From contig NZ_CP150304.1 of NCBI RefSeq assembly GCF_037992945.1, forward strand, positions 2,731,501-2,795,500: a stretch of 64,000 nt of DNA, given 5' to 3'. The DNA comes from Peribacillus sp. FSL E2-0218. GTDB lineage: Bacteria > Bacillota > Bacilli > Bacillales > DSM-1321. Below are positions 50,320-59,969 of this stretch, one piece after another (position 1 is the stretch's first letter; the number at the start of each line of letters is the position of its first letter). A program made the translations under genes and the position numbers. The notes under the pieces are model-generated. The model was given only the letters and a program-made list of their open reading frames with translations, ran no database searches and had not been told where the DNA came from.

Positions 50320-50680
50320 GCAGAATGACCTCTATCTTTTCGATTAGCTTTAACGGACTGAATGGTTTGGCCATGAAATAGTCCGCACCTGCTTCCAATA
50401 CTCGTTCTTGCTCAAATTGCTGGCTTTTGGCAGATAACATGAGGATTTTTCCTTGTGCTTGTATTTCGGAAGACTGGATTTTTTCAATGATCTCCAAACC
50501 AGTATACCCTGGCATCATATAATCAAGAATAATCAGGTCATATGTCCGGTGCTTGAGAAGCTGCACGGCCTCCATCCCATCTGCCGCTTCGTCAACCACA
50601 TAATCTTCATCCTCCAGTGTGTCCACTACCAGCATTCGTAACACTTCTTCATCTTCCGCTAATAAAATTCGTTTCATCAT
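50294..50680 (-). CDS. Single-domain response regulator (CheY/Spo0F type)
   Basis: A 128-residue receiver with the acidic pair (LLAEDEE), phospho-acceptor Asp in LIILDYMMPGYTG, Thr/Ser switch (MLSAKS) and Lys (AKPFSP). No output domain, so it acts as a phosphate shuttle or by protein contact. It is between the GGDEF protein gene and the hybrid kinase gene; the kinase start lies inside this gene's 3' end. Confidence 0.92.
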   Translation of the reverse strand: MMKRILLAEDEEVLRMLVVDTLEDEDYVVDEAADGMEAVQLLKHRTYDLIILDYMMPGYTGLEIIEKIQSSEIQAQGKILMLSAKSQQFEQERVLEAGADYFMAKPFSPLKLIEKIEVILHEAESIHY

Positions 50681-50765
50681 TCAATCTCCTTAAGGGTGGT
50701 TTACGTTTAACATCGTCAAGCATGAACGATCCATACTTTGGCGCCTTTCTATCATCTCATTGTTG

Positions 50766-52388
50766 TTAGATGAGCTTTGTCAACAGGCGCTCTATCCTCG
50801 ACTTCAGGTCAGTAATGCTAAAGGGTTTGGTTACATAATCGTCGGCCCCCAATGTCAACGCTTTGGCAATATCATCCGTACTTTTTCTTCCCGTCAGCAT
50901 CAATACGGTATAAAAATCCGCATTGCTTCCCTGTTTCACTTTCTGCAGCACTTCAATTCCATCCATGATCGGCATTACACCGTCAAGAATTAAAAAATGC
51001 CCCACGTCTTCCTTGGCTCGATCGGAATTCAAGAATGAAGGGCCGTCTTCATAAACGGCAATATCCAAATCGAAGTACGGTACCTGCAGCGAACGCAATG
51101 CTTTGGTCAAGATGGTCCGGATAATGATGTCATCATCGATTACGGACACATTAAGAAATTTTTTGTTAAACCGGGTTTGCTGTATACTTTCAACCTTTGC
51201 ACGCCCTGTTCGTTTCGCTTCATATAAAGAAGTGTCCGCTTCCTCAAGTGCTTCCTTTGGTGTAACCTGCTCATTTTCAACCGTAAATGCTCCTGCAGAA
51301 AATGTAACCGAAAAAGGCTGCCCCTCGTGGGTGAATTCCTTTGCGGAAAAGTCCTTGATTAACCTTGTTAGCTTATTCTTGGCTTGTACATTTGAAGTAT
51401 CAGGAAAAATAAGGACGAATTCTTCCCCTCCATAGCGGCAGATCAAATCCGAGCTCCTGATCTTGCTTTTTATGAATTGGGCGAACTCTGCCAGTACGAA
51501 ATCCCCGACCGCATGCCCATACCGATCATTCACTCGTTTAAAGTGATCTATATCAATGATGCTGATCGTAAAAGGCTGTCCTGACCGCTTATAGTCATTG
51601 AAATAGCGCGGCAGCGTGTCTTCAAGGAATCTTCGGTTATATACCTGCGTCAACTCATCGATCAGGACCGACTGATCAAAAATCCTCTTCCTCTGCAGAT
51701 GTCTTTCCATCTTGACGATAAACTCATCTATATCGATCGGCTTGCCGATGAAATCATCCGCTCCCATCTTGAATGCTTTGATTCTGGTTGGCTTATCGTT
51801 CTGGATGCTGATCATGATTTTTGGAATGAAATATTTCTCATTATGCAAATGAATGTCCTGGAGGATTTGGAACCCATCCTTTGCAGGCAGTTGAATATCA
51901 AGTATTAGGCAATCTGGCTGCATTTCAAAATATTGATTGGTCGCCTTGACGGGATCGGCATTCGTGATCACCATCCATCCCTGTTCCTCCAGAAGATCCT
52001 TCAATAAAATGAGCATGGAAATATCATCGTCAATGATCTGGATGAGCGGGGCCTGGGAATCACGTACCGATTTTCCCTTTACTTCAATTTCATCAAAATG
52101 CTCATATTCGTATGTATGTTCAATAAGCTCGAAAAGGAAATTCCTAAGTTCGGTTGGAATCCATACTCGGCCACTTTCTTCATCCGTGGCTTCTAATAGC
52201 TGTTCCGTAATTGCCATAAGTCCACATAATTGCAGCGTTCCCGCGGTCCCTTTGATGGAATGCAAGAAACGGAATACTTCATCCTCCGGGATCGTTTGAA
52301 CATCTTCAAGCTCCAGCCAATCTGAAAGTTGGTTTTTTATATTTCCAAATAAGCTATTTTTGTATTTGTCCATATTTACAAGTTTCAC
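50766..52388 (-). CDS. Hpt-REC-GGDEF-REC diguanylate cyclase
   Basis: 540 residues: Hpt (~1-95; FLHSIKGTAGT, His43), receiver 1 (~114-232; Asp164 in LILDIQLPAKDG), GGDEF (~240-400; active GGEEF 320-324, with inhibitory RxxD motif RSSD 311-314) and receiver 2 (~412-537; Asp469 in LILDGVMPIMDG). It should make cyclic-di-GMP from two GTP under phosphorelay control. First gene of the operon; no transmembrane segment. GTG start at 52388, or the ATG five codons on; both have weak ribosome sites. Confidence 0.92.
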   Translation of the reverse strand: MKLVNMDKYKNSLFGNIKNQLSDWLELEDVQTIPEDEVFRFLHSIKGTAGTLQLCGLMAITEQLLEATDEESGRVWIPTELRNFLFELIEHTYEYEHFDEIEVKGKSVRDSQAPLIQIIDDDISMLILLKDLLEEQGWMVITNADPVKATNQYFEMQPDCLILDIQLPAKDGFQILQDIHLHNEKYFIPKIMISIQNDKPTRIKAFKMGADDFIGKPIDIDEFIVKMERHLQRKRIFDQSVLIDELTQVYNRRFLEDTLPRYFNDYKRSGQPFTISIIDIDHFKRVNDRYGHAVGDFVLAEFAQFIKSKIRSSDLICRYGGEEFVLIFPDTSNVQAKNKLTRLIKDFSAKEFTHEGQPFSVTFSAGAFTVENEQVTPKEALEEADTSLYEAKRTGRAKVESIQQTRFNKKFLNVSVIDDDIIIRTILTKALRSLQVPYFDLDIAVYEDGPSFLNSDRAKEDVGHFLILDGVMPIMDGIEVLQKVKQGSNADFYTVLMLTGRKSTDDIAKALTLGADDYVTKPFSITDLKSRIERLLTKLI

Positions 52389-52666
52389 TTCTAATCACTT
52401 GACCCTTTCTTCAAATGCAAATAAGCCTTTTAGACCAGTAATTGTTTGTCGTTCAACGTCATTTAGGTCTAAAGTATATACTTTCAGGAATATTTTACAT
52501 CATAAAAGTTTGTCTATAAATAGATTATCGCCATCTTGCAAAATTTATTTAAAATATTTCATGAAAATTCCTTATTTACTTGTCTTGCGAGGTATTTCCC
52601 CTTTTCAAAAATAGGGATTTCGATGATATAATTTAAATAATGACAGAAAGGAATAGGGAAACAGTC

Positions 52667-53854
52667 ATGACAAAAAAATTGTATTACACATCCCCCAAGA
52701 CCGCTCAATGGGATTCCGAGATCCTGGGGTGCTTCAAGGAGAATGACCATTACTATATCACACTTGATGAAACAGCCTTCTTTCCAGAAGGAGGCGGCCA
52801 ACCTTCGGATACAGGAACCATCGATGGCCTCCCCGTTCTTGACGTAATGAAAGGCACTGATGGAAGCATTCTTCATAAGCTTGAGAGAAAGCCAAATTCA
52901 AGGACTGTACACTGTGAACTGGATTGGTCCCGCCGCTTCGACCACATGCAATCACATAGCGGCCAGCATCTCCTATCAGCTGTCTGCCGGGAACTTTACG
53001 ATGCGAATACAGTCAGCTTCCATCTTGGCAAAGAGTATTTGACCATCGATATAACCGAAGCCAATTGGACTGAAATACATACGGCGGCAGCTGAAAAAAA
53101 GGTGAATCAATATATCTTCGATAATCGCAAACTGCACACATATTACGTCACCAAGGAGCAATTACAGACACTTGCTGTCGTAAAGATGCCTAAGGTTTCC
53201 GAGAATATCCGCATTGTCGAAATCGAAGGGATAGAGTATAACCCGTGTGGCGGAACCCACGTTGAACGAACTGGGGAAATTGGTTTGATAAAAATCCTCA
53301 AAACCGAGAAGCAGAAGGACCATACCCGCCTCTATTTCAAATGCGGCTCCAGGGCATTGAAAGATTACTCCGAAGGGCTAGGCACCCTCTCGGCCCTATC
53401 AAATAAATTCAATACCGGACGCACTGAAATCTTCAATCGAGTCGAAAAAATGGACAATGACTACAAACAGCTGCTTTCGGAAAATGAAAACCTAAAGCTT
53501 GAAAATGCAAAATTCCTGGCTGACTCCTTGCTTACTGGAAATCAGGAAGGGTTCATCCATCATTTATTCGAAGAAAGCTCACTGAAAGAATTGCAATATT
53601 TAGCAGCTACGATAATAAAAAAAGAAAAAGTGCTTGTATTATTAGCTTCCAAGAAGGATCAAAAAATGATTCTATCCAACAGCGGACCGCTGCCCATACA
53701 TTGCGGACAATATTTCAAAGCCGAGCTTAATCTCTTTAACGGGAAAGGCGGCGGAAGTGAACAGACCGCCCAAGCAGGGTTTAGCTCACTAAATGATCTG
53801 CATGCCTTTTATCAGTTCACTATCGAAAAATGGAGTCCTAATTCCGCCGAATAA
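52667..53854 (+). CDS. AlaX-type alanyl-tRNA editing hydrolase (long form)
   Basis: A 395-residue stand-alone AlaRS editing protein: N-terminal barrel and editing core with the zinc ligands HSGQHLL and CGGTH, a central coiled coil (~255-290; NRVEKMDNDYKQLLSENENLKLENAKFL), and a DHHA1-like C-terminal domain ending GKGGGSEQTAQAG. It hydrolyses Ser- or Gly-tRNA(Ala). The frame opens nine codons earlier without a ribosome site; the ATG of MTKKLYY at 52667, after AGGAATAGGG, is preferred. Monocistronic. Confidence 0.9.
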   Translation: MTKKLYYTSPKTAQWDSEILGCFKENDHYYITLDETAFFPEGGGQPSDTGTIDGLPVLDVMKGTDGSILHKLERKPNSRTVHCELDWSRRFDHMQSHSGQHLLSAVCRELYDANTVSFHLGKEYLTIDITEANWTEIHTAAAEKKVNQYIFDNRKLHTYYVTKEQLQTLAVVKMPKVSENIRIVEIEGIEYNPCGGTHVERTGEIGLIKILKTEKQKDHTRLYFKCGSRALKDYSEGLGTLSALSNKFNTGRTEIFNRVEKMDNDYKQLLSENENLKLENAKFLADSLLTGNQEGFIHHLFEESSLKELQYLAATIIKKEKVLVLLASKKDQKMILSNSGPLPIHCGQYFKAELNLFNGKGGGSEQTAQAGFSSLNDLHAFYQFTIEKWSPNSAE

Positions 53855-54284
53855 ACAAACCCAAAAGGAACAATCGCCTAAAATCATCCAATGTGGATGG
53901 AAATGGTTAGGAATGCTCGTCCAAGCGTAACCAGTTAGGCGCAAAGCGAGGGCACGGATAAACGCATAATCAAGAAAAAAAGAAGTTGAATACCTACTGG
54001 ATGTAGATAATCAACTTCTTTTTTTCATTATATGTTGATAAGGATTCCTGTTAATTATTCAGTGGGACACTTTTTCAGTAACCTCCGGGATGCTCAGTGC
54101 AGTGCCCACAGTGGAAAACAACGGTCTTCGTACAATATTCTAAAATATGGGCAAGCAGGAGTCCATCTTCGTTTTCAAGCAAACCGGAATGGAATAGGTA
54201 AATATTTATCTTAAAAACCTGAAAACAAACTGCAATTCACCGAAAGTTCCTTCAGTTTGAGAGGGCCACCCGCCCTCTTTCCCT
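53855..54284. other. Gene-free stretch with terminator
   Basis: Holds the AlaX terminator at 53975-54026 and otherwise no supported gene. A 60-codon open frame at 54032 has no ribosome site. A short GAGGGC/GCCCTC hairpin near 54258-54280 may end the minus-strand gene that follows. Confidence 0.5.
53974..54027 (+). terminator. Terminator after the AlaX gene
   Basis: AAGAAGTTGA and TCAACTTCTT pair around a 22-base loop, preceded by A and followed by T runs. Confidence 0.75.
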
Positions 54285-54698
54285 TTATTCTTCTATCTTC
54301 AATTTCTGAATGCCGTGCTCTTCAATATGAAGGTGATACTTTTCTTCAAGCTCCATGATCCGTTTCATCGCTTCTTCTTGATTGTAATCATGTTTTTCCG
54401 ATTCAGCGATAAACTCCTTTCTAGCCATATGATAGGCAAGCTTATCCTGGAAGACTCCTTCTTCATATTCGTCTATCACTTTATGGAGCTGATCCTCCAA
54501 TTCCCTGCTTATATCGTATAGTTCATACTCCGGTTCAAATTGAACCCCTTCGATGCCGAAATCTTTGGCATGGGAATTGATATACTGCTCCAGTTCACCG
54601 AACTCTTTATTATTTTCCGTATCGGAAGCAACCCAATATCCGTATTGAACCATTTTGAATAAGGTTTCATATTGTTTTTTCGTGAAATTGATCTTCAT
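54285..54698 (-). CDS. Hypothetical acidic helical protein (137 aa)
   Basis: A cytosolic 137-residue protein (MKINFTKKQYETLFKMVQYG, then a long charged helix region with HYNQEEAMKRIMELEEKYHLHIEEHG). Very rich in Glu and Lys. The frame starts 15 codons earlier, but AAGGAG nine bases before ATG 54698 sets the start. The opening FTKKQYETLFKMVQYGYWV is shared by a family of Bacillus proteins of unknown function. It lies downstream of a terminator, so it has its own promoter. Confidence 0.72.
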   Translation of the reverse strand: MKINFTKKQYETLFKMVQYGYWVASDTENNKEFGELEQYINSHAKDFGIEGVQFEPEYELYDISRELEDQLHKVIDEYEEGVFQDKLAYHMARKEFIAESEKHDYNQEEAMKRIMELEEKYHLHIEEHGIQKLKIEE

Positions 54699-54725
54699 TG
54701 GCCTAAACTCCTTTATATCGATACT

Positions 54726-54768
54726 AAAAAGAATAAACCGCATTGGAACAAAAGTCCAATGCGGCTCA
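54726..54768 (-). terminator. Terminator of the 63-aa gene
   Basis: CCGCATTGGA and TCCAATGCGG form a 10-bp stem with a seven-base loop; on the minus strand the tail is T-rich (TTTATTCTTTTT). Confidence 0.8.
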
Positions 54769-54771
54769 CCC

Positions 54772-54963
54772 TTACTCCGATATTTCCGTTACGGAAAAAT
54801 AAGCTGCCTTTTCCGTATCCACGACATAATGGCAATCGCCCTTAACTAAATTATAATAACGGTGCTTTTGGATATTTGAAATCATTTGAGTTGAATCGTC
54901 ACCCTCAACCTCATGCTCTAATTCTTTACCTCCTGGAAAATAAAAACCAACTTTCAATGTCAT
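54772..54963 (-). CDS. Small hypothetical protein (63 aa)
   Basis: Starts MTLKVGFYFPGGKELEHEVE and ends DTEKAAYFSVTEISE; predicted beta-rich and acidic. GGAAGGA seven bases before ATG 54963 supports this start over one 24 codons upstream. A strong terminator follows at once. Family not recognised. Confidence 0.65.
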   Translation of the reverse strand: MTLKVGFYFPGGKELEHEVEGDDSTQMISNIQKHRYYNLVKGDCHYVVDTEKAAYFSVTEISE

Positions 54964-55104
54964 CTTCTCATCCTTCCCTTCATCTCGTTGAATTGCTCTT
55001 TTATTTCTTATCCCTTCTAAGGTAGTTATAAACATAAATTAAATGCTTATTCACCTTTACCATGATATTCTAGGTAAAAACAATGAAATCAAAGGGGACT
55101 TTTC

Positions 55105-55626
55105 ATGAAAATAAGAAAAGCGACGGAGAAAGATGTAAAGGGTATAGCCCATGTGCATATAAGCAGTTGGCAATCTACTTATGCAGGAATCCTGCCACAT
55201 CACTATCTAGCTTCATTGAATATCGAAACCAGGATGAAAAATTGGCAAAGGAATTTAAAAATGCTCCATAATGCCACATTTGTAGCGGAAAATTCCAACG
55301 GGGAAATCATCGGTTTCGCTTCAGGCGGGCCTGAACAAACAAAAGACCCGCATATTCAAGGTGAAGTATATGCCATCTACTTCTTGAAAACCTATCAACG
55401 AAGGGGACTGGGCAGGCAAATGGTAAAATCCATCATCGATGAACTTATGAAAATGGGCCATAAGAATTTAATCATCTGGGCATTGAAGGATAATCCTTCA
55501 TGCGGTTTTTACGAAGCGCTAGGCGGTCACGTCATTGCTGAAAAAACGGTTAAAATGGCCGGAATCGAGCTAATCGAAGTAGGATATGGATGGGATGATA
55601 TCCAGGATATCCTTGTTCATTTGTAA
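55105..55626 (+). CDS. GNAT family N-acetyltransferase
   Basis: A 173-residue acetyltransferase. Motif A, which binds the acetyl-CoA pyrophosphate, is QRRGLGRQMVKSII; motif B is NLIIWALKDNPSCGFYEALGG. The N terminus MKIRKATEKDVKGIAHVH is typical of RimI-like members such as Bacillus YkwB/YobR. The substrate is unknown. Likely monocistronic, with a ribosome site (AAAGGGGA) before the ATG. Confidence 0.87.
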   Translation: MKIRKATEKDVKGIAHVHISSWQSTYAGILPHHYLASLNIETRMKNWQRNLKMLHNATFVAENSNGEIIGFASGGPEQTKDPHIQGEVYAIYFLKTYQRRGLGRQMVKSIIDELMKMGHKNLIIWALKDNPSCGFYEALGGHVIAEKTVKMAGIELIEVGYGWDDIQDILVHL

Positions 55627-55664
55627 AACTTCCCGGAGGCTGGGCATCCTCCAGCCAGGCCATC

Positions 55665-57977
55665 TTACGGCTCGATAAGGAAAGCGTTTTTCTTCCGTCC
55701 TAAAAAATAGAGACGGTGCAAAGGCCTTGTCATCGTGACGTATAGCAGCTTGATGTCAAGCTCATTTTCGGTGCCGTACGTTTCCTCCAGCGATATGGCA
55801 AATACAACATCGAATTCCAGCCCCTTCGCTTGGTAAGAGGGAACGATAAGGGTTTTATTTTTCGGGATGCTTCCCGCCTCATCTATTAGGTGGAAGTCTT
55901 GATTGATTTCACTTAGTTTATCGTTCGCCAGTTTACAATCCTTCATCGTTTTGGCAATTACCGCGAACGTTTTGAATCCTTCCCCTTTAAGTGTTTCAAT
56001 CAATTCGGTCAATTCTTCTTCCCACCCATCCTTATCAATGGAGATGAATTCAGGTTCCCTGCCATGACGGACAACAGGTTCAACTTCAGGGAAATCGTAG
56101 GTTAGCAACTGAAGAACTCGGTTAGCCTGGTTCATGATTTCGACGGTCGTCCTGTAGCTTTTTTGCAATTCCGTATAGGTCGCCCGCGGGAAAATACGCC
56201 TGTGAACCTCTTCCCATGTTTGCAAGCCACGATATGAATGGATGCCTTGTGCCAGGTCACCTACCAATGTGAACATATCAGTATCCACTGCCGTCTTGAG
56301 CGCTTGTAACTGCATGAAACTATAATCCTGCGCCTCGTCAATGACGACATTTTTTGCTTTATTTTCTTTGGCGACGCCAAATAGCCGCTCCTGAAGATAT
56401 AATAATGCACCCAAATCCTCGGTTTCATAGCTTTTCATGGAAAATGATTTACGATTGTAGCTGCATAATGTGCCGGCATCTTCCAAAGTCAGTTTGCCGT
56501 TACTGTACGAGACCAGCCGCTCTGGGTCTTCGAACAATTCCTGATAGTATTGGAAGAGGTTTTTCATTTGAAATTGCTTGAAATAGGCTTTTACAGAAGT
56601 TCGGATCGCTTTTTGGGCCTGCCGGATCCTCTCTTCCTTTTTATCGTGGCATTTTGTAACGAATTCCTTACGTATGACTGGATCGATATTCTTATAGAGT
56701 GCCTTTTCAATTTTGGCCTCATAAAACTCCGTGACCCTCTCAAGTATGATTTTCTTTTTCCGTTTCACTTCATTTTGTAAAATGGCCTTCAATTTATCCA
56801 ATCTCGTGTATAGAGGCAAATACCAATAATCCTCTTCCAATAATCTGATGAACTTCTTAGAAGAATAGAGGCGATATTTATCACAATAAAAATCAGCATC
56901 CGGATGAAATCCCCTGAAAATATCCTTTATATATTCGTCCAAAATATTTTTAAACGCAGGGGTTCCCTTCAAGCCTGATATCCAAACAGCGATCTTGGTT
57001 TCTTCGTCATCCTTTTCCAGCAATCGCGTTAATTTATCATCCGGCGCGAGCTTCACTTGTTTACCTATCGCCACCTGGACATATTCGGCGAAAGTGAACT
57101 GCTTTACTTTTTCAACACCCAATTCAGGCAATGCTTCAGATATGTAATCGATGAAAACCCTGTTCGGAGCCAGGATCATCAATTGCCGTGGGTCGAACAT
57201 GTCTTTGTAGTGATAAATGAAGTAGGATATCCGATGTAAAGCAATTGTTGTTTTACCGCTGCCGGCCGCTCCCTGGACAATGATCGGTTTGTTCAAGTCC
57301 GCGCGGATGATTTTATTTTGTTCTTCCTGAATCGTCGTAATGATATCAGTCAGCCGATTGCTTGAACTTTTAGAAAGGGATTCCTGCAACAGTTCATCCG
57401 TTGTCGTTAAATCGATGTCCCTTACGTCTTCCAGGACACCTTCCTCGATCATTAGCTGCCTCTTTAACGTGATGCTGCCGCTAAATGTTTCCCCTTCGGC
57501 TTCGTACTCAATTTCGCCAATTCTTCCCTCGTAATAAAGATTGGCAATCGGTGATCGCCAATCGACGATGATCTGCTCCTGACTTTCCCTTTGATAAAGG
57601 GAGGTTTTTCCGAAATAAAGCATCTCACCGCTGCTGCCATCATTTCTTTCAAAATCGACTCTAGCAAAATAAGGCTTTTTACTCGCTTTCCGTAAACTCT
57701 CAAGCTCGGTTTTGGACATTTCAAAAAAGTTCGCTGTCGTCAGCAATTGAGAATATAAGCCGGATTCAGACCAGTCTGCATCACCAAAAGCTTCTTGCAT
57801 ATTGCGTTGAAATTGATCTTTGCTCGTTTCTGAGGTTTTGATGACGACATCGATATAGCGTTTTGTAAAATCCAGCCTCTGTCGCTCCTTCTCAAAATCG
57901 GGATGACTTCCCAACTCCCTCACTCTCCCTTCCGATTTAAACGAATAATCAAACCGATGCCTAGATGAAATGGACAT
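55665..57977 (-). CDS. helD: RNA polymerase recycling motor HelD
   Basis: A 770-residue UvrD/Rep-like superfamily 1 ATPase that clears stalled RNA polymerase from DNA. The long N-terminal coiled coil (~1-110, ERQRLDFTKRYIDVVIK) enters the secondary channel. Then come the Walker A GAAGSGKTTIALHRISYF (~235), Walker B VVIDEAQDYS, motif QKSYRTTVEIM and motif VI LLYVTMTRPLHRL. In the 1A/2A layout a large insert separates the Rec lobes, as in YvgS. The ATG lacks a good ribosome site, so the start is uncertain. Confidence 0.92.
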   Translation of the reverse strand: MSISSRHRFDYSFKSEGRVRELGSHPDFEKERQRLDFTKRYIDVVIKTSETSKDQFQRNMQEAFGDADWSESGLYSQLLTTANFFEMSKTELESLRKASKKPYFARVDFERNDGSSGEMLYFGKTSLYQRESQEQIIVDWRSPIANLYYEGRIGEIEYEAEGETFSGSITLKRQLMIEEGVLEDVRDIDLTTTDELLQESLSKSSSNRLTDIITTIQEEQNKIIRADLNKPIIVQGAAGSGKTTIALHRISYFIYHYKDMFDPRQLMILAPNRVFIDYISEALPELGVEKVKQFTFAEYVQVAIGKQVKLAPDDKLTRLLEKDDEETKIAVWISGLKGTPAFKNILDEYIKDIFRGFHPDADFYCDKYRLYSSKKFIRLLEEDYWYLPLYTRLDKLKAILQNEVKRKKKIILERVTEFYEAKIEKALYKNIDPVIRKEFVTKCHDKKEERIRQAQKAIRTSVKAYFKQFQMKNLFQYYQELFEDPERLVSYSNGKLTLEDAGTLCSYNRKSFSMKSYETEDLGALLYLQERLFGVAKENKAKNVVIDEAQDYSFMQLQALKTAVDTDMFTLVGDLAQGIHSYRGLQTWEEVHRRIFPRATYTELQKSYRTTVEIMNQANRVLQLLTYDFPEVEPVVRHGREPEFISIDKDGWEEELTELIETLKGEGFKTFAVIAKTMKDCKLANDKLSEINQDFHLIDEAGSIPKNKTLIVPSYQAKGLEFDVVFAISLEETYGTENELDIKLLYVTMTRPLHRLYFLGRKKNAFLIEP

Positions 57978-58175
57978 TTATACTATCAGAAAACCTCATG
58001 GTTGACAAATTTAAATACATGAATTTTCCAATTTTTCAGTTGTTGTATGCTTTGACTGCTGCAGGATCCAGAAGACTCAGGTAGGAGGAAGATTTCGATG
58101 GGGTAGTAAGCATAAGTTGAACAGGGAGCCTACGGCCTAATGAGGGGACCATGAAGATTCGTTCTATAAACAAAA

Positions 58176-58209
58176 ACAAAGGAGCGGAGAAAGCACCTCC
58201 GCCCCTTTA
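58176..58209 (-). terminator. Terminator of the coiled-coil gene
   Basis: On the minus strand AAAGGGGCGGAGG pairs with TCTCCGCTCCTTT (imperfect) and is followed by TTTTTG. Confidence 0.7.
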
Positions 58210-58226
58210 TCAGCATATTGTAAACG

Positions 58227-58958
58227 TTATTTGGTGGAACCCTCTCCCGTTCCCGTAGGTTTAGTTTCAGCAGCTCCGGAATTGACATCTTTTAGAGTTG
58301 TATCCAATGCATCAAGTTCCTTCTGGCTTAGCGGCTGGTCATCTTTGGTTTGTTCTTTGACACTATTCACTGCCTCACCATGTGCCTTGACTTCTGCATT
58401 GGCCTTCTGTATCTCTTTTTCAAGCTGTGCCACTAATTTATCAGCTTCTTCAGCTTTTTGCTCGGCATATTTAAGTAAACCTTCATAATTAGCAATCTTT
58501 TCTTTCGTTGCATTCAACTCCGCAACTTTGCTATTATACTCATTAGTCTTAGTATTAAGAGCCGTCCTGGTCGCCTCCAAGTTCGTGTTGGAATCTTTTA
58601 AGTTTGCTTGTAGACCTGTGATATCTTGTTTAAGGGAAGCTATGTCCGCTGTTAGATTATCTTTTTCCGAGGTCATGCTTTTGATATTTTCATTTAACTT
58701 ATTGATCTCGGCTTTCTTCCCGGTGATGATGGAATTCGCTTCATTAATTTTAGAATTAGCACTATCCCGCAATGTATTGATCTTGCTCACCAATATTTTC
58801 TCATTTCCTTCGAATTGAGTTAACTTGCTTCCTGCTTCTTTAACAAAATCCGTAGCCTGCTGCAATGTCCCAGTACCTGTAAATACCAATCCAGCCCCAG
58901 CCAATGTAAAACTCCCTAGTACAACACCAGCCGCAATCTTACTTGTAAATAAACCCAT
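58227..58958 (-). CDS. Membrane-anchored/secreted coiled-coil protein (hypothetical)
   Basis: 243 residues: an N-terminal hydrophobic signal or anchor (AAGVVLGSFTLAGAGLVFTG), then a long uninterrupted coiled coil (~45-215) rich in Lys, Glu, Asn and Thr with regular leucines (INKLNENIKSMTSEKDNLTADIASLKQDITGLQANL), and a polar Gly/Thr tail. No enzymatic motif. Probably a surface or cell-division accessory protein by architecture alone. TTGGAGG seven bases before the ATG. Asn/Lys use is higher than in neighbours. It is a single-gene unit. Confidence 0.75.
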   Translation of the reverse strand: MGLFTSKIAAGVVLGSFTLAGAGLVFTGTGTLQQATDFVKEAGSKLTQFEGNEKILVSKINTLRDSANSKINEANSIITGKKAEINKLNENIKSMTSEKDNLTADIASLKQDITGLQANLKDSNTNLEATRTALNTKTNEYNSKVAELNATKEKIANYEGLLKYAEQKAEEADKLVAQLEKEIQKANAEVKAHGEAVNSVKEQTKDDQPLSQKELDALDTTLKDVNSGAAETKPTGTGEGSTK

Positions 58959-59969
58959 TCCAATTCCTCCAAATGATTCTTAATCCCGCAACGAATGTAC
59001 CGATCCTATTCGAATAACAATTACATTGCATTCCTTTTTTTCAATTTAACGATGAAAATAAAAAAAGAGCCTTGAATGGCACAAAACAGCTAATTACATA
59101 TCGTTCAAGTTTCTTGATTTTATATAAATCCCCATATTGTTCAACGCATTCCATTACGTTAAATTTCCATCGGCTTAAACTGACCCTATCACGTGACAAT
59201 ATAAAGCTAGAAGTCTATATTTCCTATAATTGAAACTATTTCAATGATGCTTCTGCATCCATCTAAAACCATCCAGCGAAAAATGTGGCGGACGTCCTAA
59301 GGAATTTGGTAACTATCAACAATTACACATATCGTGCACATCCTAAAACCCTGCTCAGTCAACCATGAATGTTCCTCCCATTACATAAGTCACAATTATT
59401 TATAATACTGATTTAAAAGCATATTACAATGAGTCTTTGTACCTTTATATATTGAAGATTAAAAATAATGATAAAGGGAAATTTCCGATCACTTCCCCCG
59501 CATTCTTTTTCAAGTCAAATCCCCTCTAACTTTATTCTCTTTAAGCGTTTGTTTTTTTCATTTTTTCACCCTGAAATTGTGTTGACTTGTTGCTTCAATA
59601 CAGCAAATCGCAAGTTCATTACATGGAAGAACTAGACCCAGTCTTCTCCCCAAATCGAATTTTTGATGCACCCCCATTCAATGCTTTGCTTGGAACAAAA
59701 AAGACAGTCTTTCTGGACACAGATGAAAAGTTCCAATTAAGGCAAATTCCCTCGTCCTGCTATTGAAGAATTTTCAGTTGGACAATTACGTCGTGTTTTC
59801 AACATGCTTATAAAGAGAAAAAATGGTAAAATCAAAGAGATTCACAAAAGCCCCCATGTGACCTTGATTGAATTATGAGGATGACGCAGATTTGCGTGCT
59901 GAACAAAGTCGATTAACACTCTCACAAAAAACGAAAACTGCACAAATAACAATGGAGGAGGAATATATA
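58959..59969. other. Long gene-poor stretch
   Basis: About 1 kb without a supported gene. A frame at 59575-59766 (about 63 codons, ending LRQIPSSCY) has natural-looking composition but no ribosome site and may be a relic. The rest is AT-rich with no repeat or RNA that I recognise. Confidence 0.5.

Noticed and set aside
59575..59766. Protein-like frame of about 63 codons
   Set aside because: No ribosome site and no recognisable family; kept only as a possible relic in the gap description.
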